A stretch of 28,772 nucleotides of DNA, taken from positions 1 through 28,772 of IMG/VR virus record IMGVR_UViG_3300021068_000476. One strand, 5' to 3'. This stretch comes from a virus. Under the pieces are notes generated by a model. The model saw only the letters and a list, made by a program, of their open reading frames with translations, did no database searches and was not told the origin of the DNA. Below are positions 22,630 through 28,772 of this stretch, piece by piece; position 1 is the first letter of the stretch; each line of letters opens with the position of its first letter. The position numbers were made by a program, and so were the translations under genes.

Positions 22630-23350
22630 TTAGTCTTTCCTCCTGCTTCCGTATTGCTAGTATACGTTTTAAATACCCTCCCGATATGGAATGATTTACT
22701 CCACTATTTAATTGGTTTTGTTTTTCAGAACTTATAAGATGGCAGTGAATTTCTACAGGTTTATCAGACATTGGTACTAGTTGTAACCAAGGTAATCCAG
22801 CTGGAATTGTAAGTTCAGTATCGTGTGGAATAAAGATATTATTTAAACAAGCATGTTGGTACTTGTATTCTATAAGTCCTGGAACAGTCCAGTAAGATAA
22901 AGGATTATCATGATGCCAATCTGGTTTCATCCAAACCCATTGCACTCCTGTTTCTTCTACTAACGTCCACGGAGATGTAATTTTAACCTGAGCCAATCCT
23001 GGCTTATGATGTTCGAAATCACGTCTATCATGTTCTATCATTTGTATATAATCAGGTACTGCATGGAAAAACTTATTGCCACCATTATCTACTTTAGCAT
23101 GAAGTTCACACCAAGCAGGAAATATAATTCCTTCTTTAAGGATGCCATTAATTGCAGGACAAGTTTTTAATGTTGCAACAGGCATGTTGTCATAGCCAGG
23201 CATATCTGTTTCTCTATGCTGTGGTAATTTTTTCCACCAGTCTGGCAGAAACTTTCTAGCTAACATAGGCTGGTAAGCATCATACTGATCTTTCCTATCA
23301 GTATATGCATTTACTACAATAGTATCTGTTTTCTGTTTTTTCCAAAACAT
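22616..23350 (-). CDS. hypothetical protein, paralogue of the product of 15944-16666
   Basis: ATG 23350 is chosen because earlier in-frame starts (23368, 23374) would overlap the upstream gene; GGAG about 13 nt upstream is compatible. The 244-residue product shares with the other copy FLPDWWKKLP (FWPEWFQQ), KTCPAINGILKEGIIFPAWCEL (split here as KTCPAI and IIFPAWCEL), SPW, and GLPWLQLVP. No enzyme family recognised. It overlaps the methyltransferase downstream by 14 nt. Confidence 0.6.
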   Translation of the reverse strand: MFWKKQKTDTIVVNAYTDRKDQYDAYQPMLARKFLPDWWKKLPQHRETDMPGYDNMPVATLKTCPAINGILKEGIIFPAWCELHAKVDNGGNKFFHAVPDYIQMIEHDRRDFEHHKPGLAQVKITSPWTLVEETGVQWVWMKPDWHHDNPLSYWTVPGLIEYKYQHACLNNIFIPHDTELTIPAGLPWLQLVPMSDKPVEIHCHLISSEKQNQLNSGVNHSISGGYLKRILAIRKQEERLNEDN

Positions 23351-23351
23351 A

Positions 23352-23858
23352 TTATAGTAACACTCCATAATCAATCATTTCGCTTTGTCGACTAATGTCT
23401 TTAACAAAATAAGCACATAAAGGATCGTCCCCGTCTTCAATTGGTATTGCTAATAGTTGTCCGTTTTTCATTTTAGGAAAATACCATTTCACATCATTAT
23501 AAAAATTAGTTATTTTTATTTTCCCCCAATTTAAAGTATAACTTGTCAAAGGGTTAAACAAGAATGCTTCGAATCCTCGATCATTTAAACTTGTTAACGG
23601 CAATACTTCTATATCCCCTGCACCTTCACTATCGCCAACAGCTAAACTCCAATCTACTGGCATTGTAATTTCTCTACCATCAATTTCTAATACCATTGCT
23701 GGAGAACTAAAACTTTCTAAAAATATTAGCGGTATAAAAAAGAAATCAGCTTCCTTAGGGTTTGAATTATCTAAAACAGCAAATCGTACATCGTCTTTTA
23801 ATTCTTCCGGTAAGTTATTAAGATGGAATGTTTTGTTCTCTAGTGTTAATATTTTCAT
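23352..23858 (-). CDS. hypothetical protein (168 aa)
   Basis: The 168-residue protein is rich in hydrophobic and aromatic residues, with many beta-strand-like stretches and no catalytic motif I recognise. AAGGA lies about 7 nt before the ATG, which overlaps the upstream gene by 4 nt. It sits next to the paralogue-family gene and is likely in the same unit. Function unknown. Confidence 0.6.
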   Translation of the reverse strand: MKILTLENKTFHLNNLPEELKDDVRFAVLDNSNPKEADFFFIPLIFLESFSSPAMVLEIDGREITMPVDWSLAVGDSEGAGDIEVLPLTSLNDRGFEAFLFNPLTSYTLNWGKIKITNFYNDVKWYFPKMKNGQLLAIPIEDGDDPLCAYFVKDISRQSEMIDYGVLL

Positions 23859-24082
23859 TTATTTTTCCTTTTAGCATTGGCTAATATTTCTGCTGGTGTC
23901 TTAGTCCCAGGGTCTAGTTTTGAAAGTCTGCAACTAAGGAGTTTCTTTTTACCTTTGCTAGTTACAATTACTGGCTGTCCATACTCGTCCAGTTCTATCG
24001 CTTTAATTTTAGTAGGCACGTTACGAAATCTTCCTACTGCAATTTCATCTCCTACTTTTACTTCTATTAAAAATGTTTTCAT
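23855..24082 (-). CDS. small beta-rich hypothetical protein (75 aa)
   Basis: A 75-residue protein with an EVKVGDEIAVGRFRNVPTK start, suggesting a small beta-barrel, and a basic C-terminus (KRKNK). It is 2 nt downstream of the uvsW stop, so probably made with the helicase. Function unknown; nucleic-acid binding is possible. Confidence 0.6.
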   Translation of the reverse strand: MKTFLIEVKVGDEIAVGRFRNVPTKIKAIELDEYGQPVIVTSKGKKKLLSCRLSKLDPGTKTPAEILANAKRKNK

Positions 24083-24084
24083 AA

Positions 24085-25542
24085 TTAAGTCCAGTCAAGT
24101 TTCTCTATAGTAAAAGGATACTGAGCTTCTTTATAAAACTTCTTACGTTGTGTTAAATGTCGCTTTGCATACTTACATGTTGACGTAATATCCCATATTT
24201 GTACAAAGTCTTTATCTTCTGCCTTACGTACACCTCTGCCTATTGATTGTATTACCCTTACGAAAGACTTGCCCGGCTCAATAAGTACAAGATTAAATAT
24301 TCTGGGAATATTAATACCGACACTAGCAACACCGTAAGTAGCAATAAGACACTTGTTAGTAGCTTCTTTAATTTCGTCATACTGTTCCTTTCTATCAGCT
24401 AATTTTACATCACCTTTAATAAAAACTGCGTCTGGTATTTGTTCTACTAATAATTCACCTGCCTTAATACGGTCTACAAGTATTAATGTATTGCCTGAGT
24501 CCTTAATAGAGCTCATCATTTTGCCTATATGTTCTATTCGTTCTTTATGTGTAACAAGATATTTTAATTCTTCTGCATAGCTATTATGTACTTGTGTATC
24601 TATTAGCTGTACTATATTAACATGACAGTTAGATAATACACCTTTATCTTGTAATTCTTTTGCACTTATCTTTCCTATTACAGGACCTATACTTGCTAGA
24701 ATTGCCTGAAATTCAAAATCTTCTTTTGGTACAGTTCCAGTTAACCCCCATCTAAGTGGAGCATTTTTTAGATTTTGTGTTAATAATTTTTTTAATACAT
24801 CGGCTTTAGCTTGATGTACTTCGTCAACAATTAATGTTTCTACGCCGTTTAAAAATTCTGCCAGTGTTACAACAGCATCATAATCTTTACTTTTCTTATC
24901 AAGTATATTCAAACTTTGCCAAGTACAAATTGTATGTGTTTTGCCAAGTTCTTTTCTATCACCAAAGTATACACCAACATCTAATCCACAGTTAATATAA
25001 TCTTCTTCTGTTTGTGTAACTAAACTTTTATTAGGAACAATTACAAGTGTTCGACCAAACGGTTCACAAAGATGTGAAAGTGTTGCAGTAATAATTGTTT
25101 TACCAGCACCTGTGGCAACTTCTTGTAATGCTTGTGGAGTTTCTAAAAAGTTATTAATAACTTCAACTTGATAATCTCTTAATATAATTTTCTCGCCCTC
25201 TGCTATATGTCCTTTCGGCCAAGTTTTATGGGCCCAGTAGTTCTTATCAATTTTGTTAAATGTTAAATTATGCTTAATCCGATTGTCACTAATTTCTGCA
25301 ACTTCTACTCCTGAGTCCACTAAAGTATTAACAATAATATCAAGATGGTTAACATACCCTGTGCCTCCTATACCAAAAAAGTTAATCTTACCATCCCAAC
25401 GACCTAATTTATATTGCGGTAAGTATCTTGCATATGGTACTGCAAACTTTAATTTATTTGCAATCTTACGTCGGTATTCAACCGGAAGATTTTCAACCTT
25501 TACGTTAACTTCATCTTGAATTACTATGCGACAGCTTACCAT
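24085..25542 (-). CDS. uvsW: UvsW-type superfamily 2 helicase
   Basis: The 485-residue protein has the T4 UvsW layout: an N-terminal domain (about 1-110), then RecA-like domain 1 with LRDYQVEVI, Walker A ATGAGKT at 143-149, DEVH at 240-243 and WGLTGT. Domain 2 ends with motif VI QSIGRGVRKAED. UvsW is an SF2 helicase/translocase that unwinds R-loops and branched recombination intermediates and helps switch from origin- to recombination-dependent replication. Its start overlaps the stop of the large unknown upstream gene by one base and lacks a Shine-Dalgarno, so the two are translationally coupled. Confidence 0.92.
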   Translation of the reverse strand: MVSCRIVIQDEVNVKVENLPVEYRRKIANKLKFAVPYARYLPQYKLGRWDGKINFFGIGGTGYVNHLDIIVNTLVDSGVEVAEISDNRIKHNLTFNKIDKNYWAHKTWPKGHIAEGEKIILRDYQVEVINNFLETPQALQEVATGAGKTIITATLSHLCEPFGRTLVIVPNKSLVTQTEEDYINCGLDVGVYFGDRKELGKTHTICTWQSLNILDKKSKDYDAVVTLAEFLNGVETLIVDEVHQAKADVLKKLLTQNLKNAPLRWGLTGTVPKEDFEFQAILASIGPVIGKISAKELQDKGVLSNCHVNIVQLIDTQVHNSYAEELKYLVTHKERIEHIGKMMSSIKDSGNTLILVDRIKAGELLVEQIPDAVFIKGDVKLADRKEQYDEIKEATNKCLIATYGVASVGINIPRIFNLVLIEPGKSFVRVIQSIGRGVRKAEDKDFVQIWDITSTCKYAKRHLTQRKKFYKEAQYPFTIEKLDWT

Positions 25543-26819
25543 TAAATTTTTTCTACCTTTCTGCCACTTATATCGCTAAATGGTGTTATGTCAGTATCAT
25601 ACTGCATGTATAAATCAGTACCTGAAATAAACCCATCTACTTTAGTATAATTTCTTTTACTACCTAAAGTAAATGCACACACAGGTCTCCACTGAGTTTT
25701 TATTAAAGGCTTAGGAACCTTATTACTATTAATATACACTATTTTTGTCTTATTGTCAACTATATTATTTAAGTGGTTCTCTCTGATGAAATGGTTAAAT
25801 TCGTTTCCTTTTGGTGAGGGAAGTCTAAACATAACACTCATTTCTTCTGATGGTATAAAATTTGTAAATCGTCTATGCAGTTCAAATAATTGATCTTGTG
25901 CTTGTTTAGTGTCAATAACTATTAACAATGGATATCTATCTAACTCATGTATACTTGCTAATACTTGATCAAGACTCCATTTTAATTTATTAATACATAT
26001 TACTGATTGCGACCTTTGTGTAACTTTTGCTGTAAGTTCTGAACAATGTTTAAAACTTTCTAGTACAGCATTCTCGTCAATGTATTCAAGACCATATAAG
26101 AATCTTCGATCATAATATTTCCAAAGATTAGTTTGACTTGGCTCTTCTTTAATAGAATTAACACAATGTTCTAATCCTTTAGTAGGCAGATTAGCTATTT
26201 TATAATTGTATATACCCGGAATATAATTTTGTTTATTAGCATCAAATTCTAATAGTTGGTTATATATGTCCATAATTGGTTGTTCTATATTAAACTTCTT
26301 TTCAAAACGTTTAGCTATAGTAACAAGTCGCATAACATACTTTTCTTCAAATGGAAAAAAATGTTGGTGCTTTTTGTAGAAATATTCTTTATCTACACTA
26401 TTTTTTAAATCTTCAATATGTTTTAAAACTTTTTTATTAAAGGGAAATCTAATTACAAGCATTTTCATATCTTTATAATCTAAAAGTTTAATCCAATGCT
26501 CTTCATTAATTTTACGTAACGGATTACGTAAACGTCCAATACATGATTTCAAATCAATTTCATGTTTATCAAATTGATCTATGTAATAATCAACTAATAA
26601 TTTTTGTACAAGTGTATATTGACGTTGCGTTAATTCTGTACCCCTAAATACTTGTTTAGCAATACTAAACATTATTTTATGGTTGTCTTCGTGTAGTTTA
26701 AAATTTTGGAGTTTAGAGAGTGTAGGGTCGTCATGGAATTTAAGTTGGCTTATTCCAGCAACTAATTCTAAGCAGTCTTCAACAGTAAGGGATTCTTTTC
26801 CGACACTTTTTCTAAACAT
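25542..26819 (-). CDS. large hypothetical protein (425 aa) coupled to uvsW
   Basis: The 425-residue protein is one of the largest unknowns in the window. Residues 1-210 are helical and basic; residues 240-425 look alpha/beta, with a VIDTKQAQDQL strand-helix segment and an ICINKLKW segment recalling the RecA-like half of helicases, but no Walker A or DEAD box. It overlaps uvsW by one base, which suggests a partner or a catalytically dead helicase-like protein. A sigma70 promoter with a near-leaderless start precedes it. Confidence 0.65.
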   Translation of the reverse strand: MFRKSVGKESLTVEDCLELVAGISQLKFHDDPTLSKLQNFKLHEDNHKIMFSIAKQVFRGTELTQRQYTLVQKLLVDYYIDQFDKHEIDLKSCIGRLRNPLRKINEEHWIKLLDYKDMKMLVIRFPFNKKVLKHIEDLKNSVDKEYFYKKHQHFFPFEEKYVMRLVTIAKRFEKKFNIEQPIMDIYNQLLEFDANKQNYIPGIYNYKIANLPTKGLEHCVNSIKEEPSQTNLWKYYDRRFLYGLEYIDENAVLESFKHCSELTAKVTQRSQSVICINKLKWSLDQVLASIHELDRYPLLIVIDTKQAQDQLFELHRRFTNFIPSEEMSVMFRLPSPKGNEFNHFIRENHLNNIVDNKTKIVYINSNKVPKPLIKTQWRPVCAFTLGSKRNYTKVDGFISGTDLYMQYDTDITPFSDISGRKVEKI

Positions 26820-26828
26820 AATATAGCT

Positions 26829-26857
26829 ATTATACTAGATTAGAGAGAAGAAGTCAA
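26829..26857 (-). promoter_or_regulatory. consensus sigma70 promoter before the uvsW unit
   Basis: TTGACT (26857-26852), 17-nt spacer, TATAAT (26834-26829), then nine bases (AGCTATATT) to the ATG, giving a leader of about 3 nt. The -35 box and most of the spacer lie in the end of the upstream glycosyltransferase gene. Confidence 0.78.
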
Positions 26858-27694
26858 GTGTTTATGTGGTAATCCTTGTGAAATTTCTTCAATTGTCCAT
26901 TCAGTATATGCTAAATCATTAAGCCATTGTTGCCTGTCAGGCATTGTTGGATTATTAATAGTTTCTAATGAATGGTTTCCAACATCCCATGCTAAACTTT
27001 CAGGCCCTATAAAAACAGGTACGCCTCCAATAACTGCTTGGGTCGCCGGATTACTAGACCAATTTACTACTGCCCATGCATTATGGAACTCGAAGTTAAA
27101 GTCATCATATGTGTTTGGAATTTGCTGAGGTACTTCGTGTGTTACGTTTATAAAGTCTGTAAGAGCGGATTTATCTAGTGTTAATTTATTTCTAGGATGT
27201 GAACGAACAATTATAGGTCTTGCTGTATGATGTCTTATGGTTTCAATAGTAGCAAGAACCCAATCTTCCATTCTTGGCATATCACGCCACTGGTGACTTT
27301 TATTATGTTGCCCACATATAATTATATCTCTACCACTAGTGCGCCAAGGTTGTAACTTTAAATTGAATAAGTTTGCACGTTCAGGACCATGTTCTTTAGG
27401 ACCAAAATTTGCTTCCCTATTGATTCCGTTGATTCCAACTTTCCATGTTGTACCTCGTTTGATACCACCGACTTCTAAAACTATTATCGGTTTATTCTGC
27501 TTCTGGCATATTTCCCATACGTCTTTGTTTGGAGCCATTCTCCCGTTCCACAGAATACTCCAAATAACAGATACGTCACAGTCATGATCGTTATACACAA
27601 CATCGTGACCGGAAATACGACACCCACTAGCAAAATTATCAAACACAGGTCTACTATTTTTTGCGCCATAGTCTGTCCATAAGCTAAACTTCAT
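26840..27694 (-). CDS. glycosyltransferase-like protein (GT-B/capsule-type)
   Basis: The 284-residue protein has an ARPIIVRSHPR segment near residue 160 and a C-terminal VVNWSSNPATQAVIGGVPVF segment, the pattern of capsule-type or Kdo-like GT-B transferases (sugar-nucleotide binding after a Ser/Pro-rich loop). The SxSN-x-A-x-A-x-x-x-G-V-P-V-F arrangement is typical. It likely modifies a surface glycan, or DNA or virion protein; substrate unknown. It overlaps the second glycosyltransferase by 11 nt. Confidence 0.65.
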   Translation of the reverse strand: MKFSLWTDYGAKNSRPVFDNFASGCRISGHDVVYNDHDCDVSVIWSILWNGRMAPNKDVWEICQKQNKPIIVLEVGGIKRGTTWKVGINGINREANFGPKEHGPERANLFNLKLQPWRTSGRDIIICGQHNKSHQWRDMPRMEDWVLATIETIRHHTARPIIVRSHPRNKLTLDKSALTDFINVTHEVPQQIPNTYDDFNFEFHNAWAVVNWSSNPATQAVIGGVPVFIGPESLAWDVGNHSLETINNPTMPDRQQWLNDLAYTEWTIEEISQGLPHKHLTSSL

Positions 27695-28526
27695 TCCAAT
27701 ACTTCTCGTTTCTAGGCACTAGAAGATCTTTTTTTCTACTACTGCCTTCTGTTTTACGAACACCCTTCATATGATCAAGCCACGCTCCTAAAACAGAATT
27801 AATTAAAGGATGTCCGCCTCCTCCTGTCTTTGCTGTATTATTATAAATGTTTGCACTATAATCTAATACATTAGGATACTTTGCTTTCATTTGATTTAAT
27901 ATATGACCAAATACAAACGAATCATGCCATTCATCTAATTTAAAAATACCATCTTCAGCTTCTTCATAATAACGTTCGAATTCGTCTAAAAATTGTCTGC
28001 ACATTCTATCTTTAATATTTAAACCATAAAATCCGCACTCGGGCCAGGTTTGTGATCCTATACCCCTGCCTACATAAGTTATCCATTTATCTCTTGGTAA
28101 TAAATTTTTAATTTGTTCATAACTCCAAGTGCTATGGACAAAAGTATCAGCATCGATCCATACTATCCAAGTAGCTTCAGGATCTTGACATTCTTTAAAT
28201 ACAGAATAAACTTTGTTAGCAAATCTAATAGCATGCCATTTAAACTCTTTATGATGATCACGTGGACGTCTTTCAGGCCATGGACATTTGCCATTTGCTT
28301 TAGGTACATCTTTCCATTTTTCTTTAAATGCTGTTAGTTTTGTTAATTCTTTTTGATCTTTAATAGTAATTTGTTGAGGTCTAGGATTACTTGGTTGACA
28401 ATCTTCAGCATAAACTATTAATGGAATATTATTATCAACACGCTCTGCAAAGCTATTAATAAATCTTTGACCGTACTCAACTAGTCCCGGTCTATGAAAT
28501 GTAGTTACAAATTTAATGTCTGACAT
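27684..28526 (-). CDS. glycosyltransferase, GT-A type
   Basis: The 280-residue protein has a DxD motif in WIVWIDADTFV (120-130; D125, A126, D127), preceded by alpha/beta Rossmann-like strands, as in metal-dependent GT-A glycosyltransferases. The following WITYVGRG and a distal W/H-rich region (DEWHDSFVFG) are compatible. GGAG lies about 7 nt before the ATG. It may act with the adjacent GT-B-like protein on one glycan. Donor and acceptor are unknown. Confidence 0.7.
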   Translation of the reverse strand: MSDIKFVTTFHRPGLVEYGQRFINSFAERVDNNIPLIVYAEDCQPSNPRPQQITIKDQKELTKLTAFKEKWKDVPKANGKCPWPERRPRDHHKEFKWHAIRFANKVYSVFKECQDPEATWIVWIDADTFVHSTWSYEQIKNLLPRDKWITYVGRGIGSQTWPECGFYGLNIKDRMCRQFLDEFERYYEEAEDGIFKLDEWHDSFVFGHILNQMKAKYPNVLDYSANIYNNTAKTGGGGHPLINSVLGAWLDHMKGVRKTEGSSRKKDLLVPRNEKYWNEV

Positions 28527-28763
28527 TTACCATCTCCAAGGCAACATACTAAGGCCTATTAAGTTTAATACAAATTCTACTACAACAACAAATACTAAAC
28601 CACCACCTATTTGCCATGCCCACCATTTCCATCCTGTAAGGCTCCGCGACCATTGTGCAAGTTTACTGTTATGTGCTTTATCATATGCACCAGTTTTATT
28701 ACCAATTTTTTCTGCCCAGTAATTACCATCTAATATATTCTTTAACATTATAAATGGCCACAT
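28527..28763 (-). CDS. small membrane protein near the window edge
   Basis: The 78-residue protein has a polar, W-rich N-terminal half with LAQWSRSLTGWKWWAW and one transmembrane helix near the C-terminus. Start uncertain: ATG 28748 is an alternative, and a longer form may begin beyond the window. It abuts the GT-A start. Function unknown. Confidence 0.55.
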   Translation of the reverse strand: MWPFIMLKNILDGNYWAEKIGNKTGAYDKAHNSKLAQWSRSLTGWKWWAWQIGGGLVFVVVVEFVLNLIGLSMLPWRW

Positions 28764-28772
28764 TAGAATTTT

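Noticed and set aside
27700-27735. Rightward hairpin (TTCTAG/CTAGAA) followed by a T run.
   Set aside because: It is antisense to a glycosyltransferase gene and no rightward gene ends nearby; the stem is short and AT-rich.
1-28772. Search for CRISPR arrays, insertion sequences, long direct repeats, attachment sites or riboswitches.
   Set aside because: None was recognised by eye; no spaced direct repeats or transposase-like proteins were found, and no gene-free stretch exceeds about 100 nt.

Overview
The window reads as part of a low-GC, T4-like (tailed, myovirus-type) marine phage genome. It carries T4-family replication genes (a gp41-type helicase, a gp61-type primase and UvsW) among genes typical of marine T4-like phages: ClpP, a carbamoyltransferase, several 2OG-Fe(II) oxygenases and cupins, glycosyltransferases and a virion protein. 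No photosynthesis gene, rRNA, CRISPR array or insertion sequence was seen. The low GC would fit a phage of SAR11-type or similar marine bacteria, but the host is inference.

Layout. Positions 1-5277 are rightward: a small membrane protein, a three-gene metabolic cassette (Coq4-like protein, proline dehydrogenase, saccharopine/lysine-type dehydrogenase), a run of very small membrane or zinc-binding proteins, a zinc metalloprotease and a basic protein. This block converges on a leftward unit at 5231-6519: a 91-residue unknown, a stand-alone class II aminoacyl-tRNA-synthetase-like core, and 6 nt after it a long-variable-arm tRNA with anticodon GUU. Positions 6613-15033 are leftward: lipoprotein, SGNH-like protein, helicase, carbamoyltransferase, ClpP, 2OG oxygenase, small membrane proteins, primase and a virion protein. 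A rightward pair follows at 15080-15942, including a kinase-like protein. Everything from 15944 to the right edge is leftward: two paralogues of one unnamed family, two more 2OG oxygenases, cupins, methyltransferases, a miniature DnaE-like protein, UvsW with a large unknown partner, and two glycosyltransferases.

Regulation visible in the sequence. Four sites on the minus strand match the sigma70 consensus (TTGACT, exactly 17 nt, TATAAT). They precede the helicase, the primase, the gene at 18638-19099 and the gene before uvsW. In three of them the ATG starts exactly 7 nt after the -10 box, so the transcripts should be leaderless. Motifs of the T4/cyanophage late type (NATAAATA) lie before the virion protein and the synthetase unit, and a weaker one before the lipoprotein. 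Two canonical intrinsic-terminator hairpins lie inside the synthetase-like coding sequence.

The strongest candidates for undescribed biology are the synthetase-like/tRNA pair with its internal terminators, the leaderless replication regulon, and the amino-acid oxidation plus quinone cassette.
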